NCBI GenBank assembly: GCA_002491225.1
Contig: DKVN01000004.1
Coordinates: forward strand, 10,978-26,791
DNA length: 15,814 nt
Reading direction: 5' to 3'
Origin: Faecalibacterium sp. UBA7177
GTDB lineage: Bacteria > Bacillota > Clostridia > Oscillospirales > Ruminococcaceae
Below, piece after piece: positions 6,664 to 14,287 of the stretch; the stretch's first letter is position 1, and every line of letters starts with the position of its first letter. The notes under the pieces are model-generated. The model saw only the letters and a program-made list of their open reading frames with translations, did no database searches and had not been told where the DNA came from. Both the position numbers and the translations under genes were made by a program.

Positions 6664-6715
6664 GCCCTGTTTTTGGCAAAAAAAAGCGATAAATTCACCA
6701 AAAAATTCGCAGGAC

Positions 6716-6743
6716 TTGCTATTTTTTCGTCTTTCTGTATAAT
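6716..6743 (+). promoter_or_regulatory. Sigma-A promoter of the tail-protein/regulator operon
   Basis: A perfect TATAAT at 6738-6743 has TTGCTA (6716-6721) 16 bases upstream. It is divergent from the promoter at 6635-6663, leaving about 50 bases between the two -35 boxes. The leader to the ATG at 6852 is about 100 bases. Confidence 0.65.
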
Positions 6744-6851
6744 AGAAAATGCGCATCACTGCCGCAATACGGCGGGCCTGGACCCCTTTTTGCGGGTCTG
6801 CAAAGGAGTCGGGGCCTGTCCTTGTATCGGCTCAAAATGGAGGCTCTGATT

Positions 6852-7652
6852 ATGGGAGAACTATTGATCCGGCTTGCCTACGGGATCATGATCGTGGGCG
6901 CGATCCTTTGTTTTGTCTTTTCCAGAAACCACCAGCGGGACCTTCGCAAGGCGGCAAACGAGTTTGCGCTCGCCTTTGTCCGCCTGTCCAACTTTGTCAG
7001 CCCCAAGCCCCCCAGCCAGAAGCTGAAGGTGCGCACCCTGCCGGACGGCGGCATCGAGGCGCTTCCCCTCGAAGAGCAGCCCGAGCCGATCCGCCGCATG
7101 ATCCAGCGCGCGGGCGAGCCGACGGCGGTCGAGCTGTTTGCCCAGGCGGACGCCGCCGCCGACCTTGTGAGCCGCCGTGCCAACTTCAACCGCACCCAGC
7201 GCGCCCAGTTCCAGGAGCCGATCGATCAGCTCCTGCTGCTGACCCAGACCTTTTTGCGCGGCTGCGAGGATCTGCGCACCATCAACACCGCAGAGCGGCT
7301 TGCCGCCTTTGAGAGCTATCTGTACGAGCAGCCAAAACACCGCATGGTGCTCATCAAGCGGATCACCGGCGATCTGGCCGGGGAGTACCGCAAGCTGAAC
7401 AAGCGCTACGCCGCTGAGATGGAGCGCATCGAGGCCGAGGAGGCCAGGGCCCGCCGCGGGCAGGCGGACAAGGAGAAAAAGGCGAAAGCGGAAAAGCCCG
7501 AAAAAAAGGGAGAAGAAGCCCGGCAGAAAGCCAAAGAGGAGACGGCTTTGCAGCAAACCGACCCGGCAAAACCGGTGCCGGATGAGCAAAGCGCACCCGA
7601 ACAGCCCGCCAAAAGTGCCGCCGAGGACTGGCACGGCTGGGGCTGCGGCTGA
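6852..7652 (+). CDS. Single-helix anchored protein with charged C-terminus and EDWHGWG tail
   Basis: A 266-residue protein. One N-terminal hydrophobic helix (about residues 3-23, LLIRLAYGIMIVGAILCFVF) is followed by a soluble, mostly helical region to about residue 200, then a long Lys/Glu/Ala-rich low-complexity stretch (EKKAKAEKPEKKGEEARQ) and the final EDWHGWGCG. The helix is followed by basic residues (SRNHQR), which suggests the bulk is cytoplasmic. The ATG at 6852 has GGAGG eight bases upstream; alternative in-frame starts at 6822 (TTG) and 6837 lack well-placed sites. It shares its tail with the divergent membrane protein and is only 37 bases from the regulator gene, so the latter is likely co-transcribed. 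I do not recognise a family and propose no function. Confidence 0.7.
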   Translation: MGELLIRLAYGIMIVGAILCFVFSRNHQRDLRKAANEFALAFVRLSNFVSPKPPSQKLKVRTLPDGGIEALPLEEQPEPIRRMIQRAGEPTAVELFAQADAAADLVSRRANFNRTQRAQFQEPIDQLLLLTQTFLRGCEDLRTINTAERLAAFESYLYEQPKHRMVLIKRITGDLAGEYRKLNKRYAAEMERIEAEEARARRGQADKEKKAKAEKPEKKGEEARQKAKEETALQQTDPAKPVPDEQSAPEQPAKSAAEDWHGWGCG

Positions 7653-7689
7653 ACGGGCCGCGAACGACCACAAAACGAGGTGAAGGAGC

Positions 7690-9132
7690 ATGATCAAGCG
7701 CACGCCGGTCTACCTGGCAAATCCCGATGCGAACGCCGAATCCTCCGCCTTCTCCCGCGAGTGGCTGGAGGCGATCTTTGAGGCGTCCTACGACGGGATT
7801 TATATCACCGACGGGGACGCTGTGACCATCATGGTCAACAAGAGCTACGAGTCGGTCAGCGGGCTGCGGCGGGAGGACATGCTCGGCCAGAGCATGTACG
7901 ATCTGGTCGAGCGGCATGTCATCTCCCAGTCCGGCACCCTGCTGGCGCTCGAGCGGCGGGAGCCGGTCACGATGGAGCAGCTCTTCAAAACCGGCAAGCG
8001 GGCCACCATTACCAGCACGCCGATCTTCAACGAGAAGGATCAGATCGTGATGGTGGTGACCAACGTGCGGGATGTGACCGAGCTGTACAGCCTGCAGAAG
8101 GAGCTGGAGGAGAGCCGCGAGCGCAACCTGCAGTACTACACCGAGCTGGAGATCCTGCGCCGCAGGGTGGGGCGCTCGGTGCGGATGATCGCGGAGGATC
8201 CCGCCATGAAGGAGGTTTTGCAGGTAGCGGACAAGGTGGCCGAGCTGGACGTCCCCGTTTTGCTGGAGGGGGAAGCCGGCTGCGGCAAGCAGGAGCTTGC
8301 CCGCTATATCGTCTCCAAAAGCCGCCGCCGCAAGGAAAAATACATCGAGGTCAACTGCTCGGCCTATACCGGGGAAACGCTGGAGCGGGAACTGTTTGGC
8401 GAGGCGGTGGACGACAATGGCCGGGGCGGAAAGGCCGGCCTGCTGGAGCTGGCCGACGGCGGCACCGTTTTGCTGCGCGAGGTGGGCGAGCTGAGCGCGG
8501 GCCTTCAGATGCGGCTGGTGCGGCTGATGCAGACCCACCGGCTGAGCCGGATTGGGGGCACGGTGCCGCTTGCGGTGGATGTGCGGGTGCTGGCCAGCAC
8601 CTCGTTTGACCTGAAAAAGCTGGTTCTGGAGCGCCGCTTCCGGGAGGATCTCTACTATATCCTCAACGTGCTGCCCATTCAGGTGCTGGCGCTGCGCCAG
8701 CGCCGGGAGGATATCATCCCGCTGACCGAGGAGTTCTGCATCCAGATCAACAAAAAATACCGCCGCCGCAAACGGTTCAGCCAGATGGCGCTGCTGGCGC
8801 TGAAGAACTACTCCTGGCCGGGCAACCTGCGGGAGCTGCGCAATGTGGTGGAATCCGCCATGATCCTGTGCAATGACGACATCATCGACCCGGAGGACCT
8901 TGCCATCTACACCGGCCTGAAGCCCGCCGCTGAGCCGGCCGCAAGCCTGGACGAGCCGGTGGACCTGCGGCGGATGGTGCAGGATCTGGAGCTGAAATAC
9001 ATCCACAACGCCTACCGCAGGTACGGCAATGTGCGGGACGCCGCCCACAGCCTTGGGCTGGATCCCTCCACCTTTGTGCGCAAGCGGCAAAAGCTGGAGG
9101 GAAGGCAGGAGAAACCGGAGGAAATGTTGTAA
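7690..9132 (+). CDS. PAS/AAA+/Fis-type transcriptional regulator lacking GAFTGA
   Basis: A 480-residue regulator with the layout of sigma-54 activators: a PAS sensor (about 22-130, FEASYDGIYITDGDAV), a linker helix (about 131-162), an AAA+ domain (about 165-405) and a Fis-type helix-turn-helix (about 446-468, NVRDAAHSLGLDPSTFVRKR). Walker A is GEAGCGK (194-200). The sigma-54-contacting GAFTGA loop is absent: after ELFG comes EAVDDNGRGGKAG. The Walker B aspartate is replaced (LLREVGE, Arg263) and the usual FREDLYYRL reads FREDLYYIL. TyrR of E. coli is a known relative that lost GAFTGA and works with the housekeeping sigma factor. The PAS domain probably senses a small ligand. GGTGAAGGAG precedes the ATG. 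Its place just before the 4-hydroxybutyrate genes suggests it controls them. Confidence 0.85.
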   Translation: MIKRTPVYLANPDANAESSAFSREWLEAIFEASYDGIYITDGDAVTIMVNKSYESVSGLRREDMLGQSMYDLVERHVISQSGTLLALERREPVTMEQLFKTGKRATITSTPIFNEKDQIVMVVTNVRDVTELYSLQKELEESRERNLQYYTELEILRRRVGRSVRMIAEDPAMKEVLQVADKVAELDVPVLLEGEAGCGKQELARYIVSKSRRRKEKYIEVNCSAYTGETLERELFGEAVDDNGRGGKAGLLELADGGTVLLREVGELSAGLQMRLVRLMQTHRLSRIGGTVPLAVDVRVLASTSFDLKKLVLERRFREDLYYILNVLPIQVLALRQRREDIIPLTEEFCIQINKKYRRRKRFSQMALLALKNYSWPGNLRELRNVVESAMILCNDDIIDPEDLAIYTGLKPAAEPAASLDEPVDLRRMVQDLELKYIHNAYRRYGNVRDAAHSLGLDPSTFVRKRQKLEGRQEKPEEML

Positions 9133-9250
9133 AAATGCAATACGATGCAAAAATGCAACGTGCCAAAAATTTTTGAACAAATTATGAAAAGCCGTGTGAT
9201 CAGGCCGAAAAATCGGAGTTCAGGCAGAGCGGGGCTGATGCAAAAATGCA
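9128..9250. repeat. Three copies of TG(C/T)AAAAATGCA, candidate operator
   Basis: TGTAAAAATGCAA (9128-9140, overlapping the regulator stop codon) and TGCAAAAATGCAA (9146-9158) are direct repeats spaced 18 bases apart. A third copy, TGCAAAAATGCA (9239-9250), forms the loop and inner stem of the terminator hairpin. Near-palindromic boxes between a regulator and the operon it probably controls are plausible binding sites. Seen directly; the binding protein is inferred. Confidence 0.5.
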
Positions 9251-9263
9251 TCAGCCCCGCTCT
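9226..9263 (+). terminator. Long-stem terminator after the regulator
   Basis: A 17-base perfect stem (9226-9242 with 9247-9263; outer part AGAGCGGGGC) closed by AAAA and followed by ATTTCTTGT. It ends transcription 95 bases after the regulator stop. The T-tract is interrupted but the stem is very stable. Confidence 0.75.
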
Positions 9264-9549
9264 ATTTCTTGTCAAAGATGGTGAAAACCGGAAAATATAG
9301 CCGCAATTTTTGGATAAATTCGACGAAAAAAACCACAAAAAACGGTCGGGCGCTTTTAGACAACCTCCTGAAAAAGCCTCCGGCTTATTTACTTTTGGGG
9401 GTTCGTCCTCTAAACTTGAAGTATCGCAGGGGATCGCCGCCCCGGCAGTGGAAAGCAGTGATGCGCAAAAACAGGATGTTTTTCCAAAGCAAAAAGCAGG
9501 GCGCGGCTGTGAACATGCGATCAATTTTCACGCAGAGAGGAGAAAAATC
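9264..9549 (+). promoter_or_regulatory. Upstream region of the 4-hydroxybutyrate operon
   Basis: No convincing sigma-A promoter and no correctly spaced -24/-12 (sigma-54) promoter could be found, although transcription must begin somewhere here or read through. A nested fold is possible: AACCTCC (9362-9368) with GGGGGTT (9397-9403, one G-U pair) enclosing AAGCC/GGCTT (9374-9378, 9382-9386), the inner hairpin being followed by ATTTACTTTT. This could be an attenuator-like element or chance. No known riboswitch core is recognised. Confidence 0.3.
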
Positions 9550-11022
9550 ATGGCTGAAGCAACCCAAACTTCCGCGAAGATCCTGGAGCCGGAAGGCTTT
9601 AACAGCGGCAAATTCCCGCTCAAGAAACGGCAACTTGGCGGTGTACAGCCGTACATCAAACTGGGCCCCTTCAATCTTCGTATTCCGCTGATCCACCACG
9701 AGTGGTCCTGGACCGAGATGGCCTCGGCGATGTTCCTGGGCGTTGCCTGCCTGGGCGCCGGTACCGCCACCACCATGTCCACCTTTGGCTTTGACGACCC
9801 CGCCACCATTGCGGCTCTCGGACTTACCGAGAACGGTGCGTTCCTGATGAGCCTGACCTTCGGTGTCTTTAACGCCATCTGCTACTATCTGCCCTCGCTG
9901 TTGGGCGACCCGGTCGTTCCCGGCTGGATCACCCCGGCCCTGCCTCTGACCCTGAAGTACCTCGAGCAGTGGTCGATGCCCGACTTCGCCACCGGCCAGG
10001 TAGACCGTATCTACGCGATGATCGCGCTGCAGATGCTGGTCGCGCTCTGTTTCCTGATCATGGGCGCAACCGGCCTTGGACGCAAGCTGATCGACATCGT
10101 ACCAAACTCGATCAAGGCAGGCATAGTGCTCGGCGCAGGTATTACCGCCGGTATCAACGTCTTCTCGGCGCGTATGCCCAAGGCCCCCATTACGGTGGCC
10201 ATCGCGGTGCTGATGTCCTACTTCTTCCTGTTTAACCCCACCTTCTCCCGCGCAGCCAAAAAGAACTCCAGGCTCAACTTCCTGCGCAACCAGGGCGTTG
10301 TGCCCGCACAGCTCTTCGCCATCATCCTGGCGCCCTTCCTCATTCGGGAGATTCCGGTGCCCCAGCTTCAGTGGGGCCTCACCCCGCTGAGCGTCGGCTT
10401 TGTGCTCGAGCACTTCACCATCTTCGGTCTGGGCATGCCCGCCGCCAGCTTCTTCCTGGCAGCCATCCCCAGTGCGCTGACCACCTACATCATCGCCTTC
10501 TCGGACTTTGTTCTGGCGAAGGAGGTCGTCACCGAGGCAACGGCAGCCCGTCCGGACGAGACGGTGATCTTCGACGCCGGCCGCTCGAACCTGGTGAGCT
10601 TCCTGCGTAACGGCATCATGTCCCTGTTTGCTCCCTGGGTTCCGATGTGCGGCCCGCTGTGGGCTTCCGGCCTGTTGACCATCACCGACCGCTACAAGAG
10701 AGGCTACAAAACCCTGCACAGCTACTGGGACGGCGTCTGCACCTTCCGTGCCGCTACGGTGATCGCAGTGTTGATCCTGCCTCTGGTCACCCTCATTCGT
10801 CCGGCGTTCGCCATCTTCTTCGGCATCACGATGGGCGTTCAGGCCTTTGCCTGCGGCAACATCGGCATGCGGATGTGCACCACCACCAACGAGCGCGGCA
10901 TCGCCTGTGTCATCGCCGCCGCCCTGGCGTACTACACCCCGGGCGTCGCCCTGCTGATCGGCATCATTGTCTGGGCCGTGGTTGAGGGCAGCGAACTGTT
11001 CGTCAAGAATAAGGAAGAATAA
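9550..11022 (+). CDS. Polytopic membrane transporter, possibly NCS2/UraA-like
   Basis: A 490-residue, strongly hydrophobic protein with roughly 11-13 predicted membrane segments starting near residue 57, after a cytoplasmic N-terminus. Noteworthy conserved-looking stretches are GDPVVPGWITPALPL in the first third, SIKAGIVLGAGITAGINVF in the middle and NIGMRMCTTTNERG near the end; the Gly/Pro-rich half-helices recall the UraA/SulP fold of NCS2-type carriers. The ATG at 9550 is chosen because GAGAGGAG precedes it by seven bases; the open frame upstream has no start of that quality. As the first gene before 4-hydroxybutyrate enzymes, it probably imports the pathway substrate or a related short carboxylate such as 4-hydroxybutyrate, 4-aminobutyrate or succinate. 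Membrane transporter is confident; family and substrate are tentative. Confidence 0.65.
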   Translation: MAEATQTSAKILEPEGFNSGKFPLKKRQLGGVQPYIKLGPFNLRIPLIHHEWSWTEMASAMFLGVACLGAGTATTMSTFGFDDPATIAALGLTENGAFLMSLTFGVFNAICYYLPSLLGDPVVPGWITPALPLTLKYLEQWSMPDFATGQVDRIYAMIALQMLVALCFLIMGATGLGRKLIDIVPNSIKAGIVLGAGITAGINVFSARMPKAPITVAIAVLMSYFFLFNPTFSRAAKKNSRLNFLRNQGVVPAQLFAIILAPFLIREIPVPQLQWGLTPLSVGFVLEHFTIFGLGMPAASFFLAAIPSALTTYIIAFSDFVLAKEVVTEATAARPDETVIFDAGRSNLVSFLRNGIMSLFAPWVPMCGPLWASGLLTITDRYKRGYKTLHSYWDGVCTFRAATVIAVLILPLVTLIRPAFAIFFGITMGVQAFACGNIGMRMCTTTNERGIACVIAAALAYYTPGVALLIGIIVWAVVEGSELFVKNKEE

Positions 11023-11047
11023 TTATCGCGCAGCGCGCATCACACGG

Positions 11048-11080
11048 GGCAGGGCCGAGGGCATCGCAATCGGCTCTGCC
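11048..11080 (+). other. Stem-loop between transporter and dehydrogenase genes
   Basis: GGCAGGGCCGA (11048-11058) pairs with TCGGCTCTGCC (11070-11080), eleven pairs with one G-U, around an 11-base loop. No U-tract follows, so it is more likely a mRNA-processing or stabilising hairpin, or a partial terminator, than a full stop. Confidence 0.5.
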
Positions 11081-11138
11081 TTGCTTGAAAAAGCCACAAA
11101 TCGCCATAAGTTGTTTGTTTTCGGAAGGGATGTTTTGC

Positions 11139-12257
11139 ATGAAACAGATCATTTTGCGCCCTGAGCTGCACAAGTTTGACAGCTGTGCCGAGTTTGCCAG
11201 GGAATTCAATCTTGGCGAAAAGGATCTTGTGCTCTCCAACGAGTACATCTATAACCCCTATTTTGGCACCCTGGCCGCCCAGCCACGCACCATCTTCCAG
11301 GAGAAGTTCGGCACCGGCGAGCCCACCGATGTGATGGTGGATGCTATCCTGCAGGAGGCCGACAAGGCCCCCTATGAGCGCATCTTCGCCATTGGCGGCG
11401 GCACGGTGATCGACATTGCCAAGGTGATCGCCGTCTCGGGCGGCAAGGGGGTCGACGAGCTGTATGACCTTGCGCCGGACGGCTTCAAAAAGGAGCACGA
11501 GCTGATCATCCTGCCCACCACCTGCGGCACCGGCTCTGAGGTGACCAACATCGCCATCATGGCCCGCACCCGGCTGGGCACCAAGCTGGGCCTCGTGGGC
11601 CCCGCCATGTACGCCGACCATGCCGTGCTGGTGCCGGAGCTGCTGAAAAAGCTGCCCTTTGGCGTGTTTGCCACCAGCTCGATCGACGCGCTGGTGCACG
11701 CGGTGGAGTCCTCGCTGTCGCCCAAGGCCACCCCGTTTACCAAGCTGTTCGGCTATAAGGCCATCGAGATGATCATCAAGGGCTACCAGCAGATCGTGCG
11801 GGAGGGCCGCGAGAGCGTTGCCGGGCTGATGGAGGATTTCCTCGTCGCCAGCAACTTTGCCGGCATCGCCTTTGGCACCGCGGGCTGCGCGGCCGTGCAC
11901 GCCACCAGCTACCCGCTGGGCGGCAAGTACCATGTGGCCCACGGCGAGAGCAACTACGCCATGTTTACCGGCGTGCTCAAGAACTATATGGAGATCAAGC
12001 AGGACGGCGAGATCGCGGTGATGAACGAGTATCTGGCCGGGCTGCTGGGCTGCCAGGTGGATGTGGTGTACGACAAGCTGGAAGAGCTGCTCAACCAGAT
12101 CCTGCCCAAAAAGCCGCTGCATGAGTACGGCGTTACCGAGGAGGATCTGCCCGCCTTTGCGCACAGCGTGATCACCGGCCAGGGTCGGCTGATGGCGAAC
12201 AATTTTGTGCCGCTGGACGAGGAGCGGGTGCTCAAGATCTACAAGGAGCTCTACTAA
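11139..12257 (+). CDS. 4hbD: 4-hydroxybutyrate dehydrogenase (iron-containing alcohol dehydrogenase family)
   Basis: Converts succinate semialdehyde and NADH to 4-hydroxybutyrate, or the reverse, in the cytosol. The 372-residue protein matches the roughly 370 residues of the clostridial enzyme. It carries the nucleotide-binding GGGTVIDIAK (87-96), the family signature PTTCGTGSEVTN (126-137), and the four expected metal ligands Asp183, His187 (SSIDALVHAVES), His254 and His268 (YHVAHGESN), with the same 4- and 14-residue spacings as in lactaldehyde reductase. The ATG at 11139 follows AAGGGA by eight bases; an in-frame ATG at 11130 would overlap that site. Location directly before 4-hydroxybutyryl-CoA dehydratase supports the specific assignment over other iron alcohol dehydrogenases. 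Confidence 0.9.
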   Translation: MKQIILRPELHKFDSCAEFAREFNLGEKDLVLSNEYIYNPYFGTLAAQPRTIFQEKFGTGEPTDVMVDAILQEADKAPYERIFAIGGGTVIDIAKVIAVSGGKGVDELYDLAPDGFKKEHELIILPTTCGTGSEVTNIAIMARTRLGTKLGLVGPAMYADHAVLVPELLKKLPFGVFATSSIDALVHAVESSLSPKATPFTKLFGYKAIEMIIKGYQQIVREGRESVAGLMEDFLVASNFAGIAFGTAGCAAVHATSYPLGGKYHVAHGESNYAMFTGVLKNYMEIKQDGEIAVMNEYLAGLLGCQVDVVYDKLEELLNQILPKKPLHEYGVTEEDLPAFAHSVITGQGRLMANNFVPLDEERVLKIYKELY

Positions 12258-12355
12258 CCGAAACGCTGCGCTGTGCCCATGCCCGCAGGGTGCAGGATGG
12301 GCGCGGCGCAACATCAAACGAGGTTTTCATAAAAAAACTTGGGAGGTAATGTATC

Positions 12356-13807
12356 ATGGCACTCATGACCGGCGAGCAGTACATCGAGAGCATCCGCAAG
12401 ATCCCGATGGAGATCTACATGTTCGGCAAAAAGGTCGAGAATCCGGTGGACGACCCCATCCTGCGGCCGTCGCTGAACTCGGTTCGCATGACCTATGACC
12501 TCGCCCAGATGCCGGAATATCAGGATCTGATGACCGCCATCTCGCCCGAGACCGGCGAGCGGATCAACCGCTTCACCCACATCCATCGCTCGACCGACGA
12601 TCTGCGCAACAAGGTCAAGATGCAGCGCCTGCTGGGCCAGAAGACGGCCTCCTGCTTCCAGCGCTGCGTGGGCATGGACGCTTTTAACGCCGAGTACTCC
12701 ACCACCTTTGAGATCGACAAGAAGTACGGCACCAACTACCACGAGAACTTCAAAAAGTTCATGCTCTACTGCCAGGAGAAGGACCTGACCGTTGACGGCG
12801 CGATGACCGACACCAAGGGCGACCGCTCGCTGCCCCCGCACGCGCAGGCCGACCCGGATCTCTTTTTGCATGTGGTCGAGCGCCGCCCGGACGGCGTGGT
12901 GGTCTGCGGCGCCAAAGCGCACCAGACCGGCATCATCAACTCGCATGAGGTCATCGTAATGCCCACCCAGTCGATGAGCCCGGACGACAAGGACTACGCC
13001 ATCTCGTTTGCCGTGCCGCTGGACACCAAGGGCCTGTTTATGATCATCGGCCGTCAGTCCTGCGATACCCGCAAGCGCGAGGGCAGCAAGATGGACGTGG
13101 GCAACCCCGAGTTCGGCGGCGTCGAGGCGCTGACCGTCTTTGACCATGTGTTTGTGCCCAACGACCGCATCTTCCTCAACGGCGAGACCGAGTTTGCCGG
13201 GATGCTGGTGGAGCGCTTTGCCGGCTACCACCGCCAGAGCTACGGCGGCTGCAAGGTCGGCGTGGGCGATGTGCTGATCGGCGCGGCGGCTGTCGCGGCC
13301 GACTACAACGGCGCGGCCAAGGCCAGCCACATCAAGGACAAGCTCATCGAGATGACCCACCTCAACGAGACCCTCTACTGCTGCGGCATCGCCTGCTCGG
13401 CCGAGGGCTACCCCACCGAGAGCGGCAACTACATGATCGACCTGCTGCTGGCCAACGTCTGCAAGCAGAACGTCACCCGCTTCCCCTACGAGATCGTTCG
13501 CCTGGCCGAGGACATCGCCGGCGGCCTGATGGTCACCGCCCCCTCTGAGGCCGACTTCCGCGATCCCAAGCTGGGACCGGTCATCGACAAGTACCTGCGC
13601 GGGGTCAACGCGGTCTCCACCGAGAACCGCCTGCGCATCCTGCGCCTGATCGAGAACATGTCGCTGGGCACCGCGGCGGTGGGCTACCGCACCGAGTCGA
13701 TGCACGGCGCGGGTTCGCCGCAGGCACAGCGCATCATGATCTCCCGTCAGGGCAATCTGGCGCACAAGAAGGCGCTGGCCAAGGCGATCGCCCACATCGA
13801 GGATTGA
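12356..13807 (+). CDS. abfD: 4-hydroxybutyryl-CoA dehydratase / vinylacetyl-CoA delta-isomerase
   Basis: Dehydrates 4-hydroxybutyryl-CoA to crotonyl-CoA by a radical mechanism using FAD and a [4Fe-4S] cluster; it also isomerises vinylacetyl-CoA. The 483-residue length fits the family (about 490). The cluster ligands known from the Clostridium aminobutyricum enzyme (two Cys, one His, one Cys) are all seen: Cys100 and Cys104 in ASCFQRCVG, His292 and Cys299 in GYHRQSYGGCKVG. Other hallmark stretches are THIHRSTDDL near residue 75 and GDRSLPPHAQ near 155. GGGAGGT lies eight bases before the ATG. It is the central enzyme of the cluster, and being oxygen-sensitive it implies an anaerobe. A 192-base gap with two hairpins follows it. 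Confidence 0.96.
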   Translation: MALMTGEQYIESIRKIPMEIYMFGKKVENPVDDPILRPSLNSVRMTYDLAQMPEYQDLMTAISPETGERINRFTHIHRSTDDLRNKVKMQRLLGQKTASCFQRCVGMDAFNAEYSTTFEIDKKYGTNYHENFKKFMLYCQEKDLTVDGAMTDTKGDRSLPPHAQADPDLFLHVVERRPDGVVVCGAKAHQTGIINSHEVIVMPTQSMSPDDKDYAISFAVPLDTKGLFMIIGRQSCDTRKREGSKMDVGNPEFGGVEALTVFDHVFVPNDRIFLNGETEFAGMLVERFAGYHRQSYGGCKVGVGDVLIGAAAVAADYNGAAKASHIKDKLIEMTHLNETLYCCGIACSAEGYPTESGNYMIDLLLANVCKQNVTRFPYEIVRLAEDIAGGLMVTAPSEADFRDPKLGPVIDKYLRGVNAVSTENRLRILRLIENMSLGTAAVGYRTESMHGAGSPQAQRIMISRQGNLAHKKALAKAIAHIED

Positions 13808-13817
13808 TCTTTCCAAA

Positions 13818-13880
13818 GCAGCCCCGCATAAGGGCGCGCCCGACGGCGCGGTCCTGAGTAAGATTTTGGCGCGGGGCTGC
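13818..13880 (+). other. Structured intergenic element after the dehydratase gene
   Basis: GCAGCCCCGC (13818-13827) is the exact reverse complement of GCGGGGCTGC (13871-13880). Inside it CGCGCC/GGCGCG (13835-13840, 13845-13850) makes a second hairpin with a CGAC loop. No U-tract follows. This may protect the 3' end of the dehydratase message or damp expression of the downstream genes. Confidence 0.5.
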
Positions 13881-13910
13881 CCCGAACGCAAGATTCCCGC
13901 ATGGCAGGCA

Positions 13911-13936
13911 GGGGGCGGCGGTGATCCGCCGCCCCC
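13911..13936 (+). terminator. Possible partial terminator hairpin
   Basis: GGGGGCGGCGG (13911-13921) and CCGCCGCCCCC (13926-13936) form an 11-base perfect stem with a TGAT loop, followed by TTGCCCATTT, a poor U-tract. It may reduce read-through into the NifU-like gene without stopping it. Confidence 0.45.
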
Positions 13937-13999
13937 TTGCCCATTTGGAACGGGGCCGTACCCGGCCGGGAGCTCGGGGGAGAAGGAGGCGTTTGTCTG

Positions 14000-14287
14000 T
14001 TGTATGAGAAGATCGAGGCCGTGCTCGACGAGCATGTGCGCCCTCTTTTGCAAAGCCACGGCGGCGAGATGGAGGTTCTGGATTTTTCGGACGGGGTGGT
14101 GCGCTTTCGGCTGAAGGGCCGCTGCGCCGGATGCCCCGCGGCCGACCTCACCACCGAGGAGCTGATCCAGACCGCCCTGACCGAGCACCTGCCCGAGGTG
14201 CACAAGGCCGTGCTGGTGCGTGAGATCAGCGAGGAGCTGCTCGACGAGGCCCGGGCGATCCTCCGGGCACGCCATGAGCAGGGGTAG
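14000..14287 (+). CDS. NifU C-terminal-domain (Nfu-type) Fe-S scaffold protein
   Basis: A 95-residue protein consisting of a single NifU-like domain. It has HGGEMEVLDFSDG (20-32), then KGRCAGCPAADLT with the cluster-binding pair Cys42 and Cys45, and a C-terminal helix. Nfu-type proteins hold and pass on [4Fe-4S] clusters. The TTG at 14000 is the best start: GGAGG lies ten bases upstream and the protein then begins MYEKIEAVLDEHVRPLL, as in the family; the nearby ATG at 14004 is in another frame. Its last 14 bases overlap the next gene. Placed right after the gene of a [4Fe-4S] enzyme, it may serve maturation of the dehydratase, though this is inference. Confidence 0.8.
   Translation: MYEKIEAVLDEHVRPLLQSHGGEMEVLDFSDGVVRFRLKGRCAGCPAADLTTEELIQTALTEHLPEVHKAVLVREISEELLDEARAILRARHEQG

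Noticed and set aside
5380..6849. A very long plus-strand open frame (about 489 codons) through this region
   Set aside because: It runs antisense through the four-helix membrane protein gene and across a strong bidirectional terminator; its protein is Gly/Arg/Ala-rich without motifs. The minus-strand gene has a ribosome binding site, promoter and membrane helices.
9140..9175. TGGCACG followed by TTGC on the minus strand, resembling a sigma-54 -24/-12 promoter
   Set aside because: The spacing between the GG and GC pairs is wrong in both possible alignments, and it faces back into the regulator gene.
9310..9549. An N-terminal extension of the transporter by 80 codons
   Set aside because: The frame is open but AT-rich, lacks a ribosome binding site at 9310, crosses the predicted leader fold, and the ATG at 9550 has a well-placed GAGAGGAG.
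12314..14275. A 653-codon minus-strand open frame opposite abfD
   Set aside because: It is the shadow of abfD and the NifU-like gene, both recognised with their cofactor ligands on the plus strand.
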